From: Coturnix japonica
Taxonomy: Eukaryota > Chordata > Aves > Galliformes > Phasianidae
NCBI RefSeq assembly: GCF_001577835.2
Contig: NC_029516.1
Coordinates: 62,125,977-62,189,976, forward strand
Length of the DNA: 64,000 nt
Direction of reading: 5' to 3'
Within the stretch, counting starts at the first letter, position 1; each line of letters begins with the position of its first letter. The position numbers and the translations under genes are program-made. Shown here piece after piece: positions 11,713-21,500 of the stretch. The notes beneath the pieces are model-generated. The model saw nothing but the letters and a program-made list of their open reading frames with translations. It was not told the origin of the DNA and ran no database searches.

Positions 11713-13884
11713 CGCTCGCGGCTGAGCCAGCGGAGACAAGAAGAGACGAGAACCGGCCTCAAAGGAGCGTGCTGAAAACAAGCCTCACCTCCGGCTGACC
11801 CTGAACTTTAAAAATGTCCATGTCAGAAGCCAGACTGAATTGCGTGTGTCAGACCCGTTTCTAATTGGCGGTGTCTTTTATGTAATTGCGCTTTCAAGAG
11901 CCAGATATTATTATTACCTGCTGTCAATGAGCATCGGCTTTTGGAAAGCACAGTGGCTGACTTTATGTGTCTGCTTTTAGGAAGGACCTTTCATCATTTA
12001 TTTGAGACAGGGAACCCTCTGTTTCCCTGCTACTTAGCAGACGGCCGCCGTGCTGGGCTCTGGGTGCCCGATGGCATGTCAGCTCAGCTAGGCGCTGTGC
12101 TGCAGGGCTGCTCTCTGGGCAAGGCCCTTAGTCCTGGGGCAACATGGCCAGTGCAATGCCTTCCATCTCCCAAACGATGCTGCTCCTGGTGTGCATGCTG
12201 CAGCACTGACTGGCACTCCTCCTTGAGGAGATAGCGGCACAAATGCCACACAGGAGTGTGTGTGTGTGTGTGTGTGTGTGTCTGTATGGCCCGAGCCTCA
12301 CCACCTCCCCCTGTTTCCCATGTAAAAATCACAGCAGAGCAAACTCCAAGGCTCGTGGTGCCCCATGCATTGCTGCGTGGGCTCACGGGCGGGAGAAGGA
12401 ATAGGAAAGACTGTGTCATCATGAAGCCGTGGCCAGGTCCTGCCATTTCTGTGCCTGACATTGTGTGCGCTGTCGGACTTCTTGTCAGTGTCACCCGGTG
12501 TGTCCTGCCGTTAGGCAGAGGAGAGAGCAGGAGCAGGCGGTGCTTCACAACAGATCGTGCCTGGCTGTGGAAAAGCTGCGCCAGATGACTCATTTTGAGT
12601 AAAGGACACCGAAATTACAACTGCGTGCCACATGAGAGATGGTGGCTGAGCTGGAATCAGAAAACATCCTCATCCAGGAAGGGTATTCAAGCATGTGCTT
12701 AATTTAAGAACATACTTAATCAGGGCCTTCGGGCATAAAAGGGTAATGATTATTCTCGTGTTGCCGAGAAAATCCAAGTGACATCCGGAAGATATATTAC
12801 TCTGGAAAATTTAGTGTTATTCCAGTGTCCTCATTTCATCTTTCAGTTTCTGAAAAAGTAATTCTTTTAATTTCTCATTGCTATCTGGTGCTGTGAATTC
12901 CTTCACAGCTGTTTTACCCTCGATTGTTAATGCCAAGTGGAATCAGAAAATATAATCTGGTTCAGATCATAATTATGGAAGATCAATCCTGCATCCGCCG
13001 CTTCCCTCCATCCCCATTAAACTTCCCAGCATGTAAGATATGCACGCTTGGCTCTGCAGGGAAGGCCAGCTATGGTAAAAGGACCTTTATTCCCTCTTGT
13101 ACGCACAGTTTAACCATTTCAAAACACCATCTCCATCCCCAGTGTTTTCCAGTGTGTTTGCTCCCAAATTTTTCTCTATGTAATATGTAATTGCTACAGA
13201 GATTAGGTATGGCATTTACAGTTTTAAGCATGCTACATGTATTTTTTTCCTTTACAATATCAAGTGACCGCCTTTATTAGCAGTTAATTAGCATCCATCA
13301 GAGTCCCAGAGCTGTCCTAAAGAAGCTGATCTACCAGAGTGGTCTTGGCTTCTACCGGTGAAGGACTTTGGACACCGCTGTATCTTGGGGTTCTGAAAGG
13401 GGCTTGGGAGGCTGGAATTTGGTCCCTTTTGGAAGACAACAATCATAAACCTAGTTGCCAGCACAAAGCCAGATGCTAGAAGCAGTGCTTAGGCTCTCCT
13501 GGAGCAAAAAATTTGGAAAAGACCTGGAGCATAGGACTAGGGGAATGGAGACCTCCAGAAGAAAGGGAAAATTTAACTTAATTTACTTCTAATAGTTAAA
13601 AAAGGGGGGAGGACGAGGGCGCATTAAGCTGGGCATCAGGAATGTGTGTTCTCCTCTGCACCACTTCTCTCTTCCCCCAGTGATGTTCCTCACACAGCCC
13701 ACCCCACTAAAAGACGTGCATAAGTACACTTACTAGTGAATTCTGTGTAGGGACAAGGTGTACCAGCAAATGCAAACTACCATAAGCATGTTTTATCGCA
13801 CCGATGATGGTGACAAAATGTCTTGGTCAGGGGCTATGAATTCAGAGTGCAGTACACAACGCTACTAAGGAGGAGGGTTTTCTC
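11713..13884. other. Intergenic DNA with AT-rich blocks
   Basis: No gene recognised. Blocks at about 11805-11945 and 12690-12930 are AT-rich with homeobox-type cores (CTAATTG, TGTAATTG) and could be conserved non-coding elements, which cannot be judged from one species. A 169-codon minus-strand frame at 12084-12593 crosses the GT microsatellite and looks like chance. Confidence 0.5.
12256..12281. repeat. (GT)n microsatellite
   Basis: An uninterrupted run of about 13 GT units. Likely length-polymorphic. Confidence 0.95.
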
Positions 13885-13905
13885 TTTTTTTTTTTTTTTT
13901 TTTTT
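13885..13905. repeat. Poly(T) tract, 21 T
   Basis: A pure T run within T-rich flanks. I see no transposon body beside it that would make it a retroposon tail. Confidence 0.9.
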
Positions 13906-15041
13906 CCACCCCTGCTTTCTTTTCATTTTGCTTTTTTGAACAATGAATCTTAATCTAGCTCTCTGGATGTAGGGTGAGAGCTATGTGTGCGAGAAGTGCC
14001 TGGAATCACTTTGTTTCTACTTTTCTTTCATACGTTCAGTAGGATAAATAACTGCAGAGGATATCGCTTAACCCATAAAACAAAGTGACATCATAATTTA
14101 TTAATACAGAAGGCGCAGTTCATTGCTGTTAAATGCCATAAAGAGCTGGAAATAGAGCAGTTTCTCAGAAGGCATTGCCAATATGTCAAAGAAAAGGCTT
14201 CCTTGATGCTCTTGGTGTGCCGAAGATCCTCTCCTCATATTTTGGTTACTCTCCTGAGCCACTGTGTAACATTCCAAAGCACCTTTGCTGGTCATTTCTC
14301 CCATCCCTGTGCCTTTCTCCTGCCAGTGCAGGCTGCCCTGCCATAACACTCCTGGTGTTTTTGATGGGGAAGCAGTAGGAGCCATGTTGTCCCTGCCTTG
14401 TTGTCTCTGTTGTCCCCGCAGAGGCCCCGCATGGGCAGCACAGGCTGGTCTGCATCACGTGCAGCGGCTGGCTCCACGCAGCAGGCTGCACACCCCTGGG
14501 CCCTGCTCCAGCAAAGCATTTAAGCACCTGCTTACCCCTAAGCTTTGGTGTAATTCCTCTGGCGTGAGCTAAGCACGGCCGCCTCGTGCTTCCCACGGTC
14601 TTCCCTTGAGAGGGTGCCTGGCCTCCCCACGAGGCAGACTGCTCCCCAATGACCCCTGCACCTACCGTCACCCCCTCCAGCACTGCACACATGGATGGGC
14701 TCTGCGCTGCTTGTGCTGCAGCTCCCTTCCTTCCCAGCTCTGCAGGGACAGGACCAGGACCCGGCTCCCATGTCACAGCTCCCATCCCATGCATATGTGC
14801 CCCCGACCCCATGCTCACCATCCTCTGCAGCGCCGGCGCGTTGGCAGTTGGCTACCCCCCTTGAATCCCCCTCTTCTCCAGGCTATATGTGGCATTTCCA
14901 AGCCCTGACGGCCTCTCCGAATGTTTTCCATATTTGTTCAGCCTCCTCCTCGGTTCAAATACCGGGGAGGACTGGGGCGGCACAGAGCACAGTTCGGGGG
15001 GCAAGGAGCCCTGGCACACACACACGCACGTGAGGAGCAGC
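13906..15041 (+). promoter_or_regulatory. SSPN: SSPN 5' flank and 5' UTR (promoter region)
   Basis: This stretch lies directly before the SSPN start codon. It becomes GC-rich from about 14400 and contains scattered CpGs near 14830. No canonical TATA box at a convincing position was seen. A CArG-like decamer CCATATTTGT (one mismatch from CC[A/T]6GG) sits at 14928-14937, about 105 bases before the ATG, which would fit an SRF-responsive muscle gene but is only a sequence match. The transcription start cannot be placed. A 191-codon minus-strand frame at 14246-14821 is probably a product of the high GC content. Confidence 0.45.
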
Positions 15042-15338
15042 ATGGGGAAGAAGGAGAAGAAAGCCCAGCACAACGCAGCCCACAGCGGGGAGCAGGGCAC
15101 AGACTCTGGCCACACACAGGAGCCAGCGATGAAGAAGAAGAAGAAGAAGAAGAGCAAGGGAGAAGCCAAAGCTGGCCGGGACAAGGAATCTCACACATGT
15201 TGTTGGTGCCGTTTCCCACTGCTGTGCGCTTTGTTGCAGCTGGCATTCGGCGTCGCTGTAACGGTGCTGGGCTTCCTCATGGCAGGCATCAGCTCCTCCC
15301 TGCCGGTCAGAGACACTCCGTATTGGGCTGGGATCATT
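15042..15338 (+). CDS. SSPN: Sarcospan, coding exon 1 (residues 1-99)
   Basis: Sarcospan is a small four-pass membrane protein of the dystrophin-glycoprotein complex that associates with the sarcoglycans at the muscle sarcolemma. This exon encodes the cytoplasmic N-terminus and first membrane span. The hallmark segment from about residue 53 (CCWCRFPLLCALLQLAFG, then VAVTVLGFLM, SSLPVRDTPYWAGII) matches the human protein closely. TM1 is about residues 58-80 and TM2 begins near 94. The start at 15042 has a strong context (A at -3, G at +4) and yields 249 residues in total against 243 in human. The first 50 residues are hydrophilic, very lysine-rich and poorly conserved; seven lysines (31-37) come from an AAG repeat. 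Met30 is a possible alternative start. The exon ends at ATT|GTAAGC in phase 0. Confidence 0.96.
15132..15152 (+). repeat. SSPN: (AAG)7 coding microsatellite in SSPN
   Basis: Seven AAG codons follow Met30 and encode seven lysines in the cytoplasmic tail of sarcospan. The human N-terminus, as I recall it, has no such run. Pure codon repeats of this kind often vary in length. Confidence 0.95.
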
Positions 15339-15999
15339 GTAAGCATAAAAGCCTGTTTGTGCATAAGGCGCCTGTGCCAGCATTAATACAAGCTGCATGC
15401 TGCTGCACTTCAGACTAACCAACTGCATGCACCATGCCGGGCGAGTTACGCTAATACGACTGCTCCTGAGGTTTAATGTCTGAATGTGCTCTCCCAGAGA
15501 AGCTGCAGGATAACAGGACCTTTAGTATTCCCCCTACAATTCGCCAGTAGACCTTAAATAAAACTCAGCTAGCTGTGTGCTAGATGTATGGATTAGCTTT
15601 TGCTTTGCAGAGGGCTCATGCCTGGTGATGCTGAAATAAATGCTGATTATTACAGTGTCCCCCCATTTCCCCACTGAGCCATGACAGCTGGGTTGAGGTG
15701 TGGGAGCAGAACTCTCACCTTTTAGCGCGGTGTGATGATGGGAGTGAAGGAGGACAAATAGCAGTCCTTCAGAACCCTTGTGGCATGGAGGCTTTTATCC
15801 CCCTGGTCCTCAGCAGGGATGAGACAACGTGTGGCCATGGGGAGCAGGGGTGATACATGCAGTGATGGGGACAAGGCCAGGTCCCACCAGGCGTGTACAG
15901 GGACACGGGGGGAGTGTCTGGTTGTCCCCAGTTGGACATGTGCTCGAGGACACTGACAGGCTAGGATCTGCAACGGGTGTTTGTGCATGCAGCCAGGAG

Positions 16000-16055
16000 T
16001 TGGACTTTGGGATCCTTATGGGTCCCTCCAACTTGGGATACTCTATAAGTCCACA
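16000..16055 (+). mobile_element. CR1 LINE 3' tip
   Basis: TTGGACTTTGGGATCCTTAT, GGGTCCCTCCAACTTGGGAT and ACTCTATAAG match the end of the CR1 variant whose 3' UTR reads 'TTGGACT..GATCCTTGTGGGTCCCTTCCAACT'. Only the last 50-odd bases are recognisable. The ATTCTATG tail is decayed. Confidence 0.7.
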
Positions 16056-16660
16056 ATTCGAGTTGATTAACGATTCTGCTCTCTGACTCATGATTCCACT
16101 CTGCATTCCATGATACAAGCTTTTTTCTGGAAGCATCAGGCTTCAGGGAAATGTATACCAGTGTGTTAGCACTGCTTTGAGTGTTGTTAGACTGAAAGAA
16201 CTTCCAGCAAATGATTTCATGTTTAGGTACATGCAAGATTTCCTGGTGCAGTAAGCAGCACTGGTGGCACTTCAAGTAAACATAGCTCCTTGCAGGTCAG
16301 AGGATTCTCTGACCACCCCAGCTGCTGGAGACAAGCAGCAAGACCTTTGCTCCCAACCAGAGCAGGAAATCCACTTGCTCATCACATCCTTCTCATTTCT
16401 CTTGTGATGGAGGAGACAGTGAAGAGTTTTAATCTGACCCATGAAAGCTGGGGAAAGACTGAATTTGGCTGAGGTAGCACATGGCCAAGGGTATGAGAAA
16501 AGTCCTTAGCCCTGTGAATGTTACCAGTGTCAGAACTGTGTCAATCTGGGACATCCATAGATGTTCACACTCTCAGGGATACCTGAGGCCTCCACCAGTG
16601 TCTCTGCTTTCTGAAGGCTGAACTGCATCCCCCAGCAGTTTTAGCAATACCCACCTACAG

Positions 16661-16948
16661 TGGTGCCATTGGCATGTCCAGAAGTGGATTGATTACTCCT
16701 CAGCTCAAAGGAACTTGTTGCTTTTGGTACTGCTCATCCTCATAGTGTTGTTAGGGACTGTGTGCTGGGCAGGTGTGGTCAGAAAGTCTTCCAGCATGCC
16801 CAGCAGAAAGCAAGGAGGATCTGACTCTGACCAGGGGGTGGATGCCAGCAGTGTGAAAGGGAACCCAGTGTTAGGAAGGAGAGGTGCTGCCCCTGAGCCT
16901 CTCAGCAAGAGCACACGTGAAGAACAGGTTGTGTTCAACGTACAATGA
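16661..16948 (+). other. Possible last exon or remnant with one transmembrane span
   Basis: A reading frame open from 16622 to a TGA at 16946-16948 is preceded by an acceptor-like CCACCTACAG ending at 16660. It encodes a short juxtamembrane part, a very hydrophobic run at 16715-16774 (LLLLVLLILIVLLGTVCWAG), a basic stop-transfer segment (VVRKSS) and a hydrophilic Ser/Lys/Asp-rich tail ending VVFNVQ. That is the layout of a single-pass receptor's final exon. There is no ATG before the hydrophobic run, so it could be translated only as part of a spliced message. I recognise no family. A 219-codon frame lies antisense (16705-17364). Chance or a gene relic are both possible. Confidence 0.2.
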
Positions 16949-17520
16949 AAAAAATACTGAGCATATTTCAAAGGGTCAAAAAGCAGGAGGTAAGAAGTGG
17001 CACTGCATTTACCTTGTTCTTGTGCTGTGATGTCCCTGTGGGTGTGCTTGGTGCTCACTGACACGCTGATGGGCTGGAGCTGGCCAGGAGCTGCTGACCT
17101 GGAACTTCTGGGTACGTGGTTGTTGGGGTGCTGCTGATGGGCAGCAGTGGGGAGCTCATGACGTCTGGCCTCTGCAGAGCTGGGGAGGGAACTGGCTGAT
17201 AAAGGAAGGCCCTCAGCTCGGACCTCCTTCATGGGGACAGATGTCCTATGGGCTCCTCTGGGGCTGCTGGGAGGGCAGGTGGGTAGAGGACAGATGACAC
17301 GTGTGCTGCTTGCACAACAGAAAGTGACTTCCCAAAACTCATCTACTTGCACAGAGAAGAGCAACAGAACAGAAAGATGAGGTGTAAAGTATCAGAGCAT
17401 ATTTGTTTTAGTAGCATCCCACTCAAGTGCTCTTTTTAAAGGACTTGATTAGTATTCAGAATCAAGAACTTAAAAATCTATTATCGAGACCTTTTTAGCA
17501 ACATTAGAGATAATGGGTGA

Positions 17521-17585
17521 AGCACATTCCTAGTGTTACTCCAATGGAATTACACCAGTGCCGGATCTGATCCTACAGCTGTTAA
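17521..17585 (+). repeat. Fragment of an ancient interspersed repeat
   Basis: GTGTTACTCCAATGGAATTA followed by CACCAGTGCCGGATCTGATC resembles an old repeat widespread in birds and reptiles whose copies read roughly GTTACTCC..GATTTACACCAGTG..GATC. The family name is not certain. Related fragments lie near 24120-24390, 44205 and 59085. Confidence 0.4.
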
Positions 17586-18417
17586 TGCAGGATGGCAGAA
17601 AAAGGAAGGAAAATTGCTAATGTGTTAAATAGTCCCTGATTGATGGAAGAATTTTTTTCTTCCCTATTAGTGTCAAAATGGTAACACTGTTCCCTGCTGA
17701 AAACCAAGTGCTGTAGTGTCTCAGCATGAACGAAAAGGAACTGTTTTAGAGAAGCTCCTTGAATGAATCCTCCTGAGGCAAACCAAACTGTGCAGGGTAG
17801 TCTGGATCAAACTGACTCAAAAGCTGAGTGCCCCAATAGCACAGGCCATGGCACAGGCAGGCCCACCATCCTGTTGGTGATGAACACGTATTCTGTCAAT
17901 GGCAATCAAGCAGGCCCAGGGCACTGTGTCCCCATGATGCTCCAGCCTTTGGGGTGGAATGACTGCTGCAGGAGGGAACAATGCAGAGATCTCGCATCAC
18001 ATAAGAAGCAGATCACTGTGAAACCTAGTCAAAACCTACCAGTTTCATGTGCATTTCATCCGAAATCCTTGGGCCATTACTCAGAAACCAAAGGAAAGGT
18101 TTATCGACAGAAACCACGGAGCCTGTGTGATTTACCACTTCTGCTTTAATGTCTCCGTTATGCTGCTGGGGACTTGCAAACAAGTGCAATTAAAATGGTG
18201 AGGTTGGAATTCACTTCACCAACATGGAATCATTTGCAGCAGAGGTGTCCAGACCTACACCAAAACACCATGGTCTACAGCTTCATGACACCTATCCGGA
18301 GCACCCAAAATCACAGCCTGGACCACACTGCCAATACTCTCCTTTTTTATTCTGTTCTGGAGGCAAACTTCACAGCTGCAGCCAGGACTGCTGGGTTTTT
18401 TTTCCATTTCTTCTGTG

Positions 18418-18582
18418 TCTTGCCACTGACTTGGCATGTAGTTCTGAGCGAGTTACTTAACCTTGCCAAGGCTTTGTTATTTCCCCTGCAAAGTGGGGTT
18501 AATGATGGCCACCTGTCACCCTTGCTTTGAGATCCTTGGATGAAAAGTGTTGCAGAAGCAGTATATATTAATGGTGCCCTTT
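18418..18582 (+). mobile_element. Ancient MIR-like SINE, nearly full core
   Basis: The block order is that of MIR: TGCCACTGACTTGGCATGTA, TTCTGAGCGAGTTACTTAAC, a degenerate TTATTTCCCCTGCAAAGTGG, GGTTAATGATGG, then TTTGAGATCCTTGGATGAAA near the 3' end. The central ACTTAAC..CC and TTTCCCC..AAAGTGGGG elements are the best evidence. It is an old fossil SINE in SSPN intron 1, in the same direction as the gene. Confidence 0.75.
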
Positions 18583-21500
18583 TCATTCTTTTTCATTAGC
18601 TTGTGGCCTTTTGACATCCAGAAGAAGAAATGATGCCTTTCTCCTTGAAAACCTGCTCTCAGATTATTTCCACTGTGATCTAAAGCAGAAGCTACCAGAA
18701 ATCTCACAGGCACACTCCCTTTCAGCCCCATTTTGCAGACTTGGGCAGTTGAGGAAGTTAAGGAAATACTTGTCAGAAAAGATTATCTGAAGTGTTTATT
18801 ATTTCTGTCAGGAGGTTATTTAAAATCCACTGAGACTTCTTGGACCTGGTGGAACGAGGCTGTGTGACAGGGCTGGCTGAGGACTGGTTGGCTTTCCTGT
18901 CTCCAATATCTTCCGATGCGTAGTGCCACGTGGGACCATCTCCCACAGCTGTGTGTCCTATCAGTGCTGATAACTGAGATGTTTGTTTAATTGATGTACT
19001 CCTGCGTGTGAGTGACTCAGGTGGCAGGGCCTGCTCAACACGTGCTCGTGAGCTGGGGAGCCTGGGTGCCAAAATCAATAGTGCTGCCTGCAACAGCCTC
19101 AGCTCTTCTTGTTTTTAGGGTTAGTGTCATGGTGGGGCCTGGAGGGAGGGTGGGTGATGTTACAGGCTCTCTGCACCCAGCAGCCTCAGTGTCTTGTACA
19201 GCTTTCTGCACGCCACTCCATCACCTTCAGTTCCCAGCAGAGCCATGAAAGTGAAAGTGGATTTTGAAACAGCAGAAGAGGATATCATAAGAGGACGGGG
19301 GTTGAGATTTTCATCCTAGTTCAGCACTGGCAGGGTTTATAATTGTTCAGGAAAAGCTTTGAGAACACTTGTGAGACGTGCTAAAAGGATGGAGTACTGC
19401 ATATAGGTGTTTGTGGAAAGAGGACAGTGTCGTGACAAGTGACATCACTGAGAAGCTGGTGTTCAGTGTGGCTACCTGCTCGAGGCCTAGGCTGGGTTTG
19501 CTGCACCTGCAGCTGCTCCTACCATGCAAACTGTTGCCCAGCTCAGTGCCATGAAGCACCTCAATGGCCACCCTCTCCCTGGCGTTGCCCCAGGCATGTG
19601 AGACTCTGTAGATGTTTTCTCCAAGAGCATTTCATGTGATGTAACATGGCAAATCCATACCAGTAACCCTCTGACTGTAGAGTGCCAGCCCTGCCCAACA
19701 CCAAGCTGCCATCTCAAGCATCAGCAGCCATCTTGTCTTCTTGGGCTGGGTCAATAATTGGGAAACATCCCCAGCCAGAGCAGGCAGCAACCGATCCCCA
19801 TTTACGTTGATATGGGAATGGCTGACTATTTAAAACCTCTGGAATGTGCTCTCTTTCAAAGTCTGAAAGGAAAGAGACACTTTCTTGTTAGCCCTGGCCC
19901 CGTGCTGACTTTTTCTCTGTTATTGCTTTTGACACCTCTTCCTGCAGCAATTGTGGAGGTGGCTTTCAGTCAGGCTTTGCTTCCTGTATAGCCTTGCTGG
20001 GTTTTTAATGTTCACTTGTTATGAAAGAAACCAATTTCAATTTTTAATAAAAGAGGATGCCTAAAAACTGGTGCCATCAAAGCAGGAAACGGAAAAGATA
20101 GCCGCGCAGGCAACTTTTTTTACACAAGCCAGCTTCAATTGGCCATGGGCAAACATCAAAAGGTTGGAGGGAGGACTGTCTCCAAGTTCAGGTGTTTAAT
20201 TGAGCCTTCTCCCAACTGCCTGAAACTCCAGATAGGATGCAACGAGTTACACTGCAGGAAATAGGCTCTGGTGAGGTTTCTAGTGCTTGTTTATAGCCAT
20301 ATAATTGTAATGCACCAGAGCTGTTCTCTTCACAGCCCTCTGACCTTAAATCTCATCAGTTTCTGAGACTAACTACGCACTGCTGTCTGATTAAATGAAA
20401 TTCATGCTATATTTGGACAAGTCAAAGACTGGAAATAGTTGATGGGGAGGAATGCCTCAGGGTCCCCATTTCAGGGGTCCATGCACCCCAGGCCCATGTG
20501 GTCCCAGGGTAGGTGTGTGGACAGGCACTGAACTGACACAGGACACCGCTGTGCTTCTGCCCCTGGTCCTCCTGCAGCTTCAGGGGGAAGGAGGGAGGAC
20601 ATCAGAACTGCTTCTCCAGTTGTGTCTGTTCAAAGAGCCCATCCAGGGCTGTCCAGGCAGCTTTCTTTGGCCTAGGTAACCTTTTGACTTTACAGAGATA
20701 TGGATTTCTATAGCTTCACAATCGTGGTCACATTCCAAACAGCAAGTCTTATTTGCACAGCACTTTCAGCCATGCTATGCTCCTCCCATTGCAAATCACT
20801 GCTGGCTCTGGAACTTCTAATTTTTTTTCTGTTTGGTTCCCTCAGGCACTGGATTGCCAGCAGGGTATTTCTGACTTAACAGTGATACCAGACTGCTGCT
20901 GCAGCTCCTGGCTTCGTTAGCTATGGAAGCCTGCATGCTGCTTTGCCATGGAAAACTAAGTCTCACCCTGGGACAAGCGACTCTCGTCCCTGCTGAGCAA
21001 CCAGCATAAATAGCAGAGATCATTACAGAAAAATATGGCTTTGTTTGATTGTGCACATTCTTGCAGGGGTTTGATTCCTTTGATTACCTTCCAGGATTTA
21101 AAAGAAAGTCTCGTGACTACCGTGTTGTATTCTTGCAGGGCTGGAAGGGACCTGTAGTGAAGACACCATTATTTTAGTTTGTAGTGGGGCAGGGATAGTC
21201 TGGTGTCATTAGTTTTTACAGAGGTTGAGAAAAATATTTCCTAGCTGATGATGACCTTTGCCTGCAACCGCAATACATGTGCTCATCATTCTCATTAGAG
21301 TTATTATTTCTGGAAGTAATCTACATGCAAGACTGTCCTTAATTCTAATGAGAAATCTATAAGAGGAAATACCACTCAGGAGCAGTACTTCTGTTTGGCA
21401 GACTGACTTTCTTTGCACGTGGCAGGGAGACCCAGGCTGACCCAAAGCTAATTAAAGTGAACAGTTAAAGCTCCTCATAGTACCTGCTCTCACTGTAGTT

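Noticed and set aside
12084-12593. 169-codon minus-strand frame
   Set aside because: It spans the GT microsatellite (a THTHTHT run) and has no recognisable domain.
14246-14821. 191-codon minus-strand frame upstream of SSPN
   Set aside because: GC-rich DNA is poor in stop codons, several overlapping frames are open on both strands, and no motif is familiar.
14889-15041. In-frame extension of the SSPN frame upstream of 15042
   Set aside because: The frame is open to an ATG at 14889, but the extra 51 residues resemble no sarcospan. The ATG at 15042 has the better context and gives the expected length.
15339-15386. Continuation of the SSPN exon 1 frame to the stop at 15384-15386
   Set aside because: The residues after WAGII (SIKACLC...) diverge from sarcospan exactly at a consensus donor GTAAGC, and the true continuation is found at 27229.
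21125-21165. CR1-like phrase GGGCTGGAAGGGACCTGTAG
   Set aside because: The match is too short and has no tail or flanking CR1 wording.
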